Of a stretch of DNA of 64,000 nucleotides, positions 56,319-64,000 are shown one piece after another. The position numbers and the translations under genes were made by a program. The notes under the pieces are model-generated. The model was not told the origin of the DNA, did no database searches, and saw only the letters and a program-made list of their open reading frames with translations. The DNA comes from Diaminobutyricibacter sp049994905 (GTDB taxonomy: Bacteria; Actinomycetota; Actinomycetes; Actinomycetales; Microbacteriaceae): contig NZ_CP188258.1 of assembly GCF_049994905.1 (NCBI RefSeq), forward strand, positions 4,092,001-4,156,000. Reading direction: 5' to 3'. The first letter of the stretch is position 1; the number at the start of each line of letters is the position of its first letter.

Positions 56319-57098
56319 ATCCCATCCCTGTCGTCTGAGTCGTCCATCGTCGCGCGGCTGCGCGCGGCCGGCTGCGTCTTCGCCGAGGAGGAGGCGCGGA
56401 TGCTCATCGACGCCGCCGCATCGTCCCGCGAACTCGAATCGATGGTCGATCGCCGTGTCGCGGGTGAACCACTCGAGGTCATCGTCGGCTGGGCGTCGTT
56501 CTGCGGGCTCCGCATCATCGTCGAGGCCGGCGTCTTCGTGCCTCGCCGGCGTACCCAGCTGCTCGTCGAGGAGGCCGACGCCCTCTCGACCCCCGGCATG
56601 GTGGTGGTCGACATGTGCTGCGGTTCGGGCGCGGTCGCCGCCGCCCTGCTCGAGCGCCAGCCCGGGCTCGAGGTCTTCGCGTGTGACATCGAACCGGCGG
56701 CGGTGCGCTGCGCGCGTGCGAACATCGGATCGCGTGGCCAGGTCTTCGAGGGCGACCTCTTCGACCCCCTGCCCGTCTTCATCGTCGGCCGGGTCGACAT
56801 CATCGTCGCAAACGCGCCGTATGTCCCGACGGACGCGATCCCGCTCATGCCGCCCGAGGCGCGCATCCACGAGCCGCAGGTCGCCCTCGACGGAGGCGCG
56901 GACGGGCTCGACCTGCAGCGGAGGATCACCTCAGCGGCACCCGACTGGCTGCGCCCGCGGGGCCGCCTCCTGATCGAGACCAGCGTGCAGCAGGCTCCGG
57001 CGACGGTGCTGGCGTTCGAGGAGGCCGGATTCGCGGCGAGCATCCTCCGGTCGGAGGAGCTCGACGGCACGATCGTGGTCGGTACGCTGCTCGACTAA
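56319..57098 (+). CDS. PrmC-like protein N5-glutamine methyltransferase, non-canonical start
   Basis: A SAM methyltransferase of the HemK/PrmC type, ~259 residues if the start is upstream. VVVDMCCGSGAVAAALLE is motif I. VANAPYVPTDAIPLMPPEARIHEPQVALDGGADGLD contains the catalytic (N)PPY motif as NAPY. The first ATG is at 56400, but the frame is open from 56286 and encodes SSIVARLRAAGCVFAEEEAR there, which matches the conserved N-terminal helix of actinobacterial relatives. No ATG/GTG/TTG lies in that stretch. GAGGAG (56305-56310) is 8 nt before ATC at 56319; CTG at 56328 is another candidate. The assigned start is inference; a sequencing error is also possible. Confidence 0.75.
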   Translation: MPSLSSESSIVARLRAAGCVFAEEEARMLIDAAASSRELESMVDRRVAGEPLEVIVGWASFCGLRIIVEAGVFVPRRRTQLLVEEADALSTPGMVVVDMCCGSGAVAAALLERQPGLEVFACDIEPAAVRCARANIGSRGQVFEGDLFDPLPVFIVGRVDIIVANAPYVPTDAIPLMPPEARIHEPQVALDGGADGLDLQRRITSAAPDWLRPRGRLLIETSVQQAPATVLAFEEAGFAASILRSEELDGTIVVGTLLD

Positions 57099-57964
57099 AG
57101 CGGTTCTGCCGTCGCCGCGAGCGCCCGCGCCCTGCTGTCGCACCACAGGTAGAAGGCCACGTACGCCACGAGCGAGAAGACCATCCCGCCCACGAACAGC
57201 ATCGCCGACGGCCGGTCCCACAGCATGTCGTCACGGCGGATGGCGAGAGCGGCGACGATGAACACGAGGCTCGCGAGCTGGGCCTGGAACACCCAGCGGA
57301 ACGCGCTCCAGCGCGCATCCCAGAGCATCCACACGTTGACCGTCCCTGGCAGGGTCAGTACCGCACCGGCGACCCGCGCGGTCAGCGGGGTCAGCGGCCA
57401 CCCCCACACCGCGATCGTCTGTGCCGGCGAGAAGAAGAGGAACAGCCCGGCGACGAACGCGCACAGCCCGATCGCCGCGAGCACGATCCGGACGACGAGC
57501 GGGAGGGCGTAGTCGCGCTCGTCGGGCACGCCCGGATCCTGGCCGCGGTTGACGATGAGCACGCCGAGCACCAGGAACGGTGTGACGACGTACAGCGTGA
57601 CCCAGACGATGAACGATATATGCCCGTGGTGGAATCTGTCCCAGTGCAGGAATGTCGCGATCGACAGCAGGGTCGCGAACACCAGGACGGCGGGAAAGCC
57701 GTAGCGCACGTGATGCCACTTGTTCGGCCGCAGCACGTTGACGAAGAAGACGATCCCGCCGAGGTAGGCCGAGGCGAGGAACATCGCGGTCAGCGGGGGC
57801 GCGATCGTCCACGCGAACAGCTGCTCCGTGTTGCCAGGGAGGAGGTAGAGCAGCACCCAGGCGACCACGAGGAACGGGATGATGATGAGCGCTACCCATT
57901 TCGTGTAGCGCAGGATGCGGTCCGTCGCACCCGCGCGCCCGGCCGTTCCCGAGTCAGCGGCCAT
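57095..57964 (-). CDS. polytopic membrane protein, unknown function
   Basis: A 289-residue integral membrane protein with eight predicted helices, e.g. WVALIIIPFLVVAWVLLYLLP, PLTAMFLASAYLGGIVFFVN and SAMLFVGGMVFSLVAYVAFYL. A conserved-looking WHHVRYGFP loop and a WDRFHHGH motif are His-rich and could bind metal or heme. I recognise no family. It overlaps the large STAND protein by 11 nt and so is probably co-transcribed with it. Its 3' end overlaps the methyltransferase gene by 4 nt. Confidence 0.78.
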   Translation of the reverse strand: MAADSGTAGRAGATDRILRYTKWVALIIIPFLVVAWVLLYLLPGNTEQLFAWTIAPPLTAMFLASAYLGGIVFFVNVLRPNKWHHVRYGFPAVLVFATLLSIATFLHWDRFHHGHISFIVWVTLYVVTPFLVLGVLIVNRGQDPGVPDERDYALPLVVRIVLAAIGLCAFVAGLFLFFSPAQTIAVWGWPLTPLTARVAGAVLTLPGTVNVWMLWDARWSAFRWVFQAQLASLVFIVAALAIRRDDMLWDRPSAMLFVGGMVFSLVAYVAFYLWCDSRARALAATAEPL

Positions 57965-60605
57965 CGCCCGCCTCCGCGCGTTCGAGCGCGAAGTCTACCG
58001 CCGCGCTCAGCGTCAGCTCGCGGCCGGCAGCACGGGCCCGTTCGAACTCCTCGGCGCGTTCACCGGCCAGGACGGCGTCGACGAAAGGCTGGTACAGCAT
58101 CCGGGCAGCCGAATTGGTGAGGCCGCTCTGTTCCCGCAGCGCCTGGGCCGCCCCCAGCATCCGCCCCGCCCGTTCGACGGCGCCGAGCATCGAGGCGACC
58201 GCGACCATCCCTTCGAGTCCGTATGCCATGCCTTCGTCGTGGCCGATATCGGACGACTCTTCCAGCCCGGCCCGGAACTCCTCGGCAGCCGCTTCGTTGG
58301 CGCCGAGTGCGAGATGCGCCCACGCCACATGATGGATCGCGATCGTCTCCCCCAGCTCGTCGTGCCGTTCGCGGGTCAGCGCCAGGCTCTCCTCGAATCG
58401 CTCCAGTGCTGCCTGGGCCTGGCCGGTGGCGAGCGAGAACCGGCCCAGGGTGATCAGGGCGAGCGACTCTCCCCAGGCGTCGCCGCTCTCGCGGAACAAG
58501 CGAACCGCCGTCTCGAACGCCTCCGAAGCCTTCTCAGGTTCCGGCTTGATGCGCGCGAGCAGCGCGACGCCGAGGGAGATCAGGGCGAGTCCTTCGCCGC
58601 CCGGGTTGTCCGTGCGGTGAAAGAGGTCGGCGGCCTCGGTGAGTCGCTGCGCGACCATGCCGTCCGGGTCTTGCCAGAACCCGATCGATGTCGTGAAGTA
58701 GAGCGCGATCGCGCGGGTGAGGTCGTCGAGTTCCGTCCCGGAATCCAGGATCTCGTCCGCCCATCCGCGAACCTCACCGAGGTGCCCGCCCACCCACCAG
58801 TAGACGTAGAGCGCCCAGGCCAGCCGGGCGACATCGTCGTAGCGATGCTGGTCGAGCAGATAGCGCTGCACAGCCCGCAGGTTGTCTCGCGCGTCGGTGA
58901 GGCGCTGCACGAGCTCACGCTGGCGCGGTCCCTCCAGTTCGAGCTCGATCCGGTCACCCAGGTCGAGGAAGTACGCGGCGAGCCGTTCCTGCAGGGTCGC
59001 CAGTTCATCCGGCGTGAGCTGTTCGAGCGCATACTCGCGCACCGTGGCGAGCATGAGGAACCGTGTCCACGTGCGGCGGTCCTGCTGGCTGACCAGGCTG
59101 TTGTCGACCAGCTCTCCCAGTACGGTCAGTGCGTCGATGTCGGGCGAATCGACTGCGACCGCTTCTGCCGCTTCGAGGGAGAAACCGCCGCGGAAGACAC
59201 CGAGCCTGGCGAGCATCCGCCGCTGTTCGTCGTTGAGCAGCCCGGCACTCCACTCGATCGTGTTACGCAGGGTCCGCTGCCGTTCCGGAAGGTCGCGCGC
59301 ACCCCCGACGAGCACGGCCAGCCTGCGGTCGAGCCTCTCCAGCAGCGATGACGGCGACAGCACGCGGATGCGCGCCGCCGCCAGTTCGAGAGCGAGCGGC
59401 ACCCCGTCGAGCGATTCGCAGATCCTGGCGACCACTTCGTCGTTGTCCGGCCCGACCTCGAAGTCGGGCTTGACCGCCCGTGCGCGCTCGATGAAGAGCG
59501 CGACCGCGGGGCTCGCGAGTACATCGGCGAGCGCCGGGCGTCGGGACAGGTCGGGCAGCGCAAGCGGTCCGACCTCGAAACTCCATTCACCGCTAATGCG
59601 CAGAAGCGCCCGGCTCGTGACGAGCAACGTCAGTCCCGGAGCTTCGACCAGCAGTCGGGCCATCGTGGGCGCCGCGTCGATCACCTGCTCGAAGTTGTCG
59701 AGCACCAGCAGGATGCGACGCCCGCGCAGCGCCGTCACCAGCTTGTCGACGATCGGTGCATCCCCGGTATCCCGCACTCCGAGCGCCTGGGCGATGGCAT
59801 TGGGCACCAGGGCGGGGTCACGCAACGGGGACAGCGGCACGAATGTGGTGCCGCCGGCGAACCGGTCGGAGAGGGCTTTCGCGACCTCGATGGCGAGACG
59901 GCTCTTGCCGATCCCGCCCGGTCCGGTCAGGGTCACGAGGCGGATGGTGTCGTCGCTGAGCATGCGGCAGAGTTCTTCGACTTCGCTCTCACGGCCGATC
60001 AGTTCGGTCAGGGCGACGGGAACGTCTCCGCGAGCGGATGCAGTCGCCGCGTCCGTGGCTGCCGAAGCCTGCCCTGTCACAGCCTGGGCCGACGCCTGCG
60101 CCGCCGCCTGGGCTGCCGCCCGGCTCTCATCGAATCGCTCGGCGAGCAGCGTGGCGAGGTCCGCTTCCACCAGCTTCGCGAGTTCGGTCGCTGTCGAAAA
60201 GTACTTGAACGACGCCCTGTCGTCGTTGCGGATGCGCCCCAGCAGCTCGACGAGACGCGGCTCACGCGCATCCGCCGGTTCTTTGATGTACATCAGTCTC
60301 GGGAGCGTCGGCGGCGCAAGGTTGTACTCGTCTTCGAGGCCGGACACCTCCTCCTCGGGCGCGACCCAGCCGTAGCGCTCCCAGTACAGCCCGACGAAGA
60401 CGTCACTCTGCTCGAGGTATGCGCGGTAGAGCTCGCGCGGCGGATGGGGCCGTGCGCCGAGCTCGAACATGACCGGGGCGAGGTGCAGCCGTTCGATGGC
60501 AGAACGGACCGCCCGGCGCTCTGCAGCGAGTTCCTTGAGAGTCGAGCTGACGAATACCCGCAGGCGCTGATCAGGCGTACGGATGGCACGAGCGGTAACG
60601 CTCAT
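57954..60605 (-). CDS. DUF4062-STAND NTPase-TPR protein
   Basis: An 883-residue multidomain protein. Residues 1-160 are DUF4062: LRVFVSSTLKELAAERRAVRSAI, QSDVFVGLYWERYGW and PRLMYIKEPADAREPRL. A Gln/Ala-rich linker follows. Residues ~200-560 form a STAND (NB-ARC-like) ATPase: GRESEVEEL, Walker A GPGGIGKS (K234), Walker B ILLVLDNFEQV (about 298-308), the sensor LLVTSR and GVPLALELAAARIRVL. Residues ~560-883 are TPR-like helical repeats. No DNA-binding (LuxR/SARP) domain is present. The layout sensor-repeat/NTPase/N-terminal effector is like that of NLR-type proteins; DUF4062 occurs in such eukaryotic proteins also. It is co-transcribed with a membrane protein. A role as a signalling or defence switch is inferred. 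Confidence 0.9.
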   Translation of the reverse strand: MSVTARAIRTPDQRLRVFVSSTLKELAAERRAVRSAIERLHLAPVMFELGARPHPPRELYRAYLEQSDVFVGLYWERYGWVAPEEEVSGLEDEYNLAPPTLPRLMYIKEPADAREPRLVELLGRIRNDDRASFKYFSTATELAKLVEADLATLLAERFDESRAAAQAAAQASAQAVTGQASAATDAATASARGDVPVALTELIGRESEVEELCRMLSDDTIRLVTLTGPGGIGKSRLAIEVAKALSDRFAGGTTFVPLSPLRDPALVPNAIAQALGVRDTGDAPIVDKLVTALRGRRILLVLDNFEQVIDAAPTMARLLVEAPGLTLLVTSRALLRISGEWSFEVGPLALPDLSRRPALADVLASPAVALFIERARAVKPDFEVGPDNDEVVARICESLDGVPLALELAAARIRVLSPSSLLERLDRRLAVLVGGARDLPERQRTLRNTIEWSAGLLNDEQRRMLARLGVFRGGFSLEAAEAVAVDSPDIDALTVLGELVDNSLVSQQDRRTWTRFLMLATVREYALEQLTPDELATLQERLAAYFLDLGDRIELELEGPRQRELVQRLTDARDNLRAVQRYLLDQHRYDDVARLAWALYVYWWVGGHLGEVRGWADEILDSGTELDDLTRAIALYFTTSIGFWQDPDGMVAQRLTEAADLFHRTDNPGGEGLALISLGVALLARIKPEPEKASEAFETAVRLFRESGDAWGESLALITLGRFSLATGQAQAALERFEESLALTRERHDELGETIAIHHVAWAHLALGANEAAAEEFRAGLEESSDIGHDEGMAYGLEGMVAVASMLGAVERAGRMLGAAQALREQSGLTNSAARMLYQPFVDAVLAGERAEEFERARAAGRELTLSAAVDFALERAEAGDGR

Positions 60606-60659
60606 GAACGAAAGTCTGTTGCCCCGGCGCCGATCTGTCCAGACCCTGTGCTGCCGTCG

Positions 60660-61922
60660 TCACCGGAGAGTGCGCGCCAGCGCGACCGCTTCGTGCCGGT
60701 GCCCGACCGTCTCGAAGCCGACGACGACGACAGCGGGCGAGAGCGTGACGAGAATGAGGCAGGTTCCGATGCTTCCGCCGGCAGCCGCGACGACGACCGC
60801 CGCCACCAGCAGCAGCACCGTTCCCGCAAAGAGGAGCACGTGGAACGGGTCGCCCTGGTGCACCAGATACGTGTACAGGAGGAAGAGCGCGATCGAGAAC
60901 ACGAGCACGGGGATGGCGACGGCGAGTGTCGCCCCGAGCGTGCCGATGTCCGTGGTTCCCTCGATCACGAACGCAGACACGTGCAGCCCGGCACCGGTAG
61001 CGGCGATCGCCGCATAGATGAAGACGTGGCTGTACCCCCAGACCACCGCGCGGCGGCGATGGCGGGACAGGATGGGGCCGGCGGGAAGGATGAAATAGGT
61101 CCACCACAGCCCGAAGACCAGGCCGATGCCGGCGACGACGACGATCACCGCCTCCATGCTCCAGCCCTGCTCGCCCACGAGTGCAGTGACGGATGCGACC
61201 GTTCCGAACAGCACTTCGCCGAGCGCGATGATCGTGAGCAGGCCGTACCGCTCCGCGATGTGGTGCGGATGCCACGGGGTCCCACCGAGGCGCGTCTCGA
61301 TGACTGCCGGGCCGGCGAGTTCGATCACGAAGACCACGGGTGCGGCGATGATGACGACGCCCAGCGGGAGGTCCGCGAAAGCGACGAGCACCCATCCCAC
61401 CTGCGCGACCGACACGAAGCCCGCGTATGTGAGTGCTGCCGTGCGGTGCACCGGATCCTGCACGGCGACCCGGCACCACTGCACGACCAGTGCCACCCGC
61501 ATCACGACATAGCCGGCGACCATGACGCCGTTGTTGACGCCGTGGCCGCCGTCCACAGAGGCGAAGAACGCCGGGATGCCGAGCGCGAACACGATCACGC
61601 CGATCATCTGCACCATCGTCGTCGTGCGGTAGAACCAGTCGTCGGTGTCGTAGGCCGACGCGAACCACGAGAAGTTGATCCACGCCCAGCATGCGGCGAC
61701 CATCGCGAACGCGAACGCTCCGAGGCCCACCGCGACGTGGCCTTCGCCCAGCAGGTGAGCGAGCTGGTCGGCCGCCTGGCCGAAAGCGACCACGAACGCG
61801 AGGTCGAAAAGGAGCTCGAGCGGAGTGGATGCGCGGTGCAGCTCCGCGGGGTCGCGCCCCGACATGCGAGCCAGTCCGTGCCCGAGGCGCTCCCTCGGCG
61901 CGCGCTCAGCCTGTTCGGTCAC
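60660..61922 (-). CDS. low temperature requirement protein A (LtrA) family membrane protein
   Basis: A 420-residue LtrA-type polytopic membrane protein. ASTPLELLFDLAFVVAFGQAADQLAHLL near the N-terminus (seen as TPLELLFDLAFVVAFGQA) and the central HIAERYGLLTIIALGEVLFGT are family hallmarks. About 12 helices are visible. LtrA was linked to growth at low temperature in Listeria but the molecular function is unknown. GTG at 61922 has GGAGGAG 7 nt upstream. Confidence 0.93.
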   Translation of the reverse strand: MTEQAERAPRERLGHGLARMSGRDPAELHRASTPLELLFDLAFVVAFGQAADQLAHLLGEGHVAVGLGAFAFAMVAACWAWINFSWFASAYDTDDWFYRTTTMVQMIGVIVFALGIPAFFASVDGGHGVNNGVMVAGYVVMRVALVVQWCRVAVQDPVHRTAALTYAGFVSVAQVGWVLVAFADLPLGVVIIAAPVVFVIELAGPAVIETRLGGTPWHPHHIAERYGLLTIIALGEVLFGTVASVTALVGEQGWSMEAVIVVVAGIGLVFGLWWTYFILPAGPILSRHRRRAVVWGYSHVFIYAAIAATGAGLHVSAFVIEGTTDIGTLGATLAVAIPVLVFSIALFLLYTYLVHQGDPFHVLLFAGTVLLLVAAVVVAAAGGSIGTCLILVTLSPAVVVVGFETVGHRHEAVALARTLR

Positions 61923-61945
61923 CTTCGGTCTCCTCCCCCGCCGGG

Positions 61946-62734
61946 CTAGCGGGCGGTCCAGCCTCCGTCGATCGCCAGGGTCTGCCCTGTCACCAGCGAC
62001 GCGGCGGGCGACGCCAGGAACACAACAGCACCGGACACCTCACGCGGGACGCCGATGCGGTGGAGGCCCGCGATGCGCTCGACGGTGTCGGCGCGGAACT
62101 CGGGATCGGACAGGGCGGCCCGCGTGCCGTCGGTCTCGATGAAGGTCGGGGCGACCGCGTTCACCCGGATGCCGAACTCACCCCACTCGACGGCGAGGCA
62201 CCGGGTGAGGTGGACGACCGCCGCCTTCGCAGTGCAGTACGACACCTCGCCGGGCAGCGCCACCAGGCCGGCCTGCGACGCGATGTTCACGATCGCTCCG
62301 CCGCCGGTCTCGATCATGTGACTCGCCGCATGCTGCGAGAGGAAGAACGTCGACCGGGTGTTGAGAGCCCACACCGCGTCGAAATCGGCCTCCGTCACCT
62401 CCAGCGCCGGTCCGTCGATGCCGCCGCCCGCGTTGTTCACCAGGATGTCCAGCGAACCGAACTCGTCGAAGGCCCTGTCGATGGCGGCACGGCTCTGGAC
62501 GAGGTCCGTGACATCCATGGCGACAGGCATCGCGGTGCGACCGAGGGCCATGATCTCGGCGACCAGGCCGTGGTCGTCGCCCGGGTCGCGCATCCCGAGC
62601 ACCACATCCGCACCCGCGCGTGCCAGGTCGAGGGCGATCGCGCGCCCGAGTCCCCGGGACGCGCCCGTCACGAGGGCGGTCGAGCCGGACAGGTCGAACG
62701 GGTTGGCGACCGTCGTGGTGGTGGTGTCGGTCAT
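61946..62734 (-). CDS. SDR family NAD(P)-dependent oxidoreductase
   Basis: A 262-residue classical short-chain dehydrogenase. TALVTGASRGLGRAIALDL, NNAGGGIDGPALEV, IVNIASQAGLVALP and the catalytic SYCTAKAA are visible, with QTLAIDGGWTAR at the C-terminus. It is of the gluconate 5-dehydrogenase/FabG-like type, substrate unknown. ATG at 62734 follows GAGGAGG with good spacing; the open frame upstream is not protein-like. It is followed by LtrA on the same strand after 23 nt. Confidence 0.9.
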   Translation of the reverse strand: MTDTTTTTVANPFDLSGSTALVTGASRGLGRAIALDLARAGADVVLGMRDPGDDHGLVAEIMALGRTAMPVAMDVTDLVQSRAAIDRAFDEFGSLDILVNNAGGGIDGPALEVTEADFDAVWALNTRSTFFLSQHAASHMIETGGGAIVNIASQAGLVALPGEVSYCTAKAAVVHLTRCLAVEWGEFGIRVNAVAPTFIETDGTRAALSDPEFRADTVERIAGLHRIGVPREVSGAVVFLASPAASLVTGQTLAIDGGWTAR

Positions 62735-62877
62735 CGCTGTTCCTCCTCCTCGCGGCCGTGCGACCGTGCACCACGAGCGTAGCCGCGCGTCGCCGCACGG
62801 AGTATCGTGCGGCACAGGGCACGCTGCCGGGGGTAGGCGTCGAGGCCCGGATACTGCGGCGGGAAGGCGGATCGGCG

Positions 62878-63132
62878 ATGGTGCAGACGTGGCGCACCGA
62901 GGTGGAACGGCCATGGGTGGGGATGACCGACGAAGAGATGACGGACGTCGAGCGGGCGAGGGCCGACCTCGCAATCGCTGTCGAGGACATCCGTGAACGA
63001 TTGACCCTGCGCGCCCAGGTGGCCGCCGTGCGGCGTCACCTCACAGGGGTGGCCTCCGCTGCCGCAGGGCTCGTCGCGCTTGCCGCGGCGGTGTACCTGC
63101 TCGTGCGGCTCATCGCGCGCCGCGCGCGATAG
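62878..63132 (+). CDS. DUF3618-like small membrane protein
   Basis: An 84-residue protein. The central segment RARADLAIAVEDIRERLTLRAQV resembles the conserved DUF3618 motif (a short amphipathic stretch before the membrane). A single hydrophobic helix (TGVASAAAGLVALAAAVYLLVRLI) and a basic tail (ARRAR) follow. The N-terminus with WRTEVERPWVGMTDEEMTD is acidic. DUF3618 proteins are small membrane-associated actinobacterial proteins often next to stress or DUF3073-type genes; function unknown. ATG at 62878. Confidence 0.7.
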   Translation: MVQTWRTEVERPWVGMTDEEMTDVERARADLAIAVEDIRERLTLRAQVAAVRRHLTGVASAAAGLVALAAAVYLLVRLIARRAR

Positions 63133-63133
63133 C

Positions 63134-63190
63134 TTGCCAATAGATTGGCGAACCATCGACGCGCGGGCTGCTCTTTTGGCAACCAATTGG
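63134..63190. promoter_or_regulatory. pair of CCAAT/ATTGG-type palindromes
   Basis: GCCAATAGATTGGC (63134-63147) is a perfect palindrome with a 2-nt centre, and CCAATTGG (63183-63190) is a second small palindrome with related half-sites TTGGC. They lie in the 208-bp gap before the small gene at 63341. They may be operator sites or the 3' end of the upstream gene; nothing else was recognised in this stretch. Confidence 0.3.
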
Positions 63191-63340
63191 CGCGGCCGCC
63201 GCGTCCGGCCCGCGCGCGAACCAAGCACGGTCCCGTGGGCAAGTCAAGGGGTCGAATGCGTCCCCTATACGGGGCTACCGTCGGTGTGGGTCGTTCGGCG
63301 TCTGTTGGACGCCCCCTCAACGAAAGCAGGTCAGAACAAA

Positions 63341-63505
63341 ATGAACATACTGCTCCTCATCGTCGCAATCATCGCGATCGTGCTCCTCTTCACCGGTGGC
63401 TTCGTGTCGGCCCTGAACTGGTTGCTGTGGGTGGGCATCATCCTCCTTGTTTTGGCAATCATCGTGTGGCTGGTACGCATGATCAGCGGTCGGCGCTCGG
63501 TGTAG
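63341..63505 (+). CDS. very small hydrophobic membrane protein
   Basis: A 54-residue protein, almost wholly two membrane helices: ILLLIVAIIAIVLLFTGG and LLWVGIILLVLAIIVWLV, ending in a basic tail (RMISGRRSV). Small actinobacterial proteins of this size and pattern are common and often stress-induced. ATG at 63341. The strong terminator at 63524-63569 directly follows, which supports it as a real, expressed gene. Confidence 0.72.
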   Translation: MNILLLIVAIIAIVLLFTGGFVSALNWLLWVGIILLVLAIIVWLVRMISGRRSV

Positions 63506-63523
63506 CGCCCTAGCGCAATAACC

Positions 63524-63569
63524 ACTGGACCCCCGGAACGTCAGCACCCTGACGGCCCGGGGGTCCAGT
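63524..63569. terminator. strong intrinsic-type terminator hairpin
   Basis: ACTGGACCCCCGG (63524-63536) and CCGGGGGTCCAGT (63557-63569) form a perfect 13-bp stem. Inside lies a second hairpin, CGTCAG (63539-63544) with CTGACG (63549-63554). It is located 19 nt after the stop of the small membrane protein. No long T-run follows, as is common for terminators in GC-rich actinobacteria. Confidence 0.8.
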
Positions 63570-63620
63570 CATTTGCCGGTAACGAACAGAGGCCGGCAAC
63601 GAACAGAGAAGGAGGCCGAC

Positions 63621-63887
63621 ATGGCACCCGGACGCCAGCCCGAACTGAAAGACCCCGGGCTCTACGAAGAACTACGCAAGCAGGGCGACTCGAAGCAGAA
63701 GTCCGCGCGCATCTCGAACGCGGCCGCCCGCAGCGGACGCTCCACCGTCGGCCGCAAGGGCGGCGAGTCGGGCTCCTACGACGACTGGACGGTCGCCGAC
63801 CTGCGCAAGCGAGCCAAAGAACTGGGCTTGACCGGCTATTCGTCGAAGAAGAAGGCTGAGCTCGTCAGCGCGCTCCGCAACCATTGA
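63621..63887 (+). CDS. small Rho_N-domain (DUF7218-like) protein
   Basis: An 88-residue basic protein. The middle section (RKQGDSKQKSARISNAAARSG) resembles ChaB/DUF7218-type Lys/Arg-rich sequences. The C-terminal ~35 residues (WTVADLRKRAKELGLTGYSSKKKAELVSALR) are a Rho termination factor N-terminal/SAP-like helix-extended-helix motif, which usually binds nucleic acid. ATG at 63621 follows AGAAGGAGG with good spacing. Related small proteins are widespread in actinobacteria. Function unknown, perhaps stress-related DNA/RNA binding. Confidence 0.85.
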   Translation: MAPGRQPELKDPGLYEELRKQGDSKQKSARISNAAARSGRSTVGRKGGESGSYDDWTVADLRKRAKELGLTGYSSKKKAELVSALRNH

Positions 63888-63937
63888 GCCGCATGCCGGG
63901 CAGGTCTGCGACACACTGTCTGGAGTAGCGTGGCGTC

Positions 63938-64000
63938 GTGGGCGGACTGGATGAGGTTGCGCGAACCCTGTACGCGCTCCCGACGGCGGAGTTCACCGCG
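63938..64000 (+). CDS. hypothetical protein, N-terminal fragment (runs off the right edge)
   Basis: A GTG at 63938 opens a frame that is still open at the window end: MGGLDEVARTLYALPTAEFTA (21 codons seen, cited only here as LYALPTAEFTA). Segments of this kind (LYALP...EFTAAR) begin several actinobacterial hypothetical proteins, but 21 residues are too few to name the family. Confidence 0.4.
   Translation, partial: MGGLDEVARTLYALPTAEFTA

Noticed and set aside
1..64000. CRISPR array, tRNA, rRNA or prophage
   Set aside because: I looked for regularly spaced repeats, clover-leaf-type arms and phage structural genes and saw none. The only tandem arrays are the 9-bp array at 2395-2665 and the family A units at 54942-55015, which have no spacers.

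Overview
The window looks like the chromosome of a high-GC Gram-positive bacterium, most likely an actinomycete of the family Microbacteriaceae. This is inferred from GC-rich codon use, frequent GTG/TTG starts with GGAGG-type ribosome sites, the binding-protein/two-permease sugar importer without its own ATPase, and actinobacterial families such as DUF2277, DUF6458 and the LigB-type ATP-dependent DNA ligase. No rRNA, tRNA, CRISPR array, transposase or prophage was recognised. It reads as ordinary chromosome with several accessory blocks.

Layout. 1-5 kb: end of a hypothetical gene, an ATP-dependent DNA ligase, a DUF5652 protein with a strange Met-rich repeat, a membrane protein/PspA pair and a small membrane protein. 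5-10 kb: an SDR, an AcoX-like ATP-NAD kinase and a two-subunit glycine decarboxylase (GcvPB/GcvPA). 10-18.5 kb: a glycoside-use locus with a GH42 beta-galactosidase, a GntR regulator, a GH63-like hydrolase and a sugar ABC importer. The same 19-bp operator-like sequence sits upstream of both transcription units. 18.7-22.6 kb: a Fic protein behind two palindromes, an amylosucrase and a methyltransferase. 22.6-28 kb: a phosphoesterase, a membrane-anchored M15-like protein, and an operon of ferric-reductase-like protein, FMN-binding protein and ApbE. 28-32.8 kb: an SDR, small membrane proteins, a MarR/MFS efflux pair and a 5'-3' exonuclease. 32.9-39.5 kb: a glycan export and assembly locus with the permease/ATPase pair, an O- or N-acetyltransferase, an aminotransferase and two glycosyltransferases, mostly joined by 4-nt overlaps. 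39.4-51 kb: many small enzymes and regulators (PLP decarboxylase, aldo/keto reductase, MerR/thioredoxin, lone TOPRIM protein, membrane protein/XRE/alcohol dehydrogenase operon, VOC and YjbR proteins, DUF559 nuclease-like protein, ArsR/AHSA1/VOC group). 51-64 kb: a two-component system, a HerA-like ATPase, an AI-2E-type permease, a PrmC-like methyltransferase, a large DUF4062-STAND-TPR protein, an LtrA protein, an SDR and small stress-type proteins. A new gene starts at the right edge.

The most unusual features are these. Two families of intergenic hairpins sit at gene 3' ends: five copies of one scattered through the window, and three copies of another between 48.4 and 51.0 kb, one of which encodes the C-terminus of the DUF559 protein. 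The DUF4062-NTPase-TPR protein has the layout of an NLR-like sensor. Clear operator palindromes precede the Fic, MarR and XRE-associated genes and the GntR regulon. A 9-bp tandem array encodes Met-rich tripeptides in front of DUF5652. One methyltransferase appears to lack a canonical start codon.
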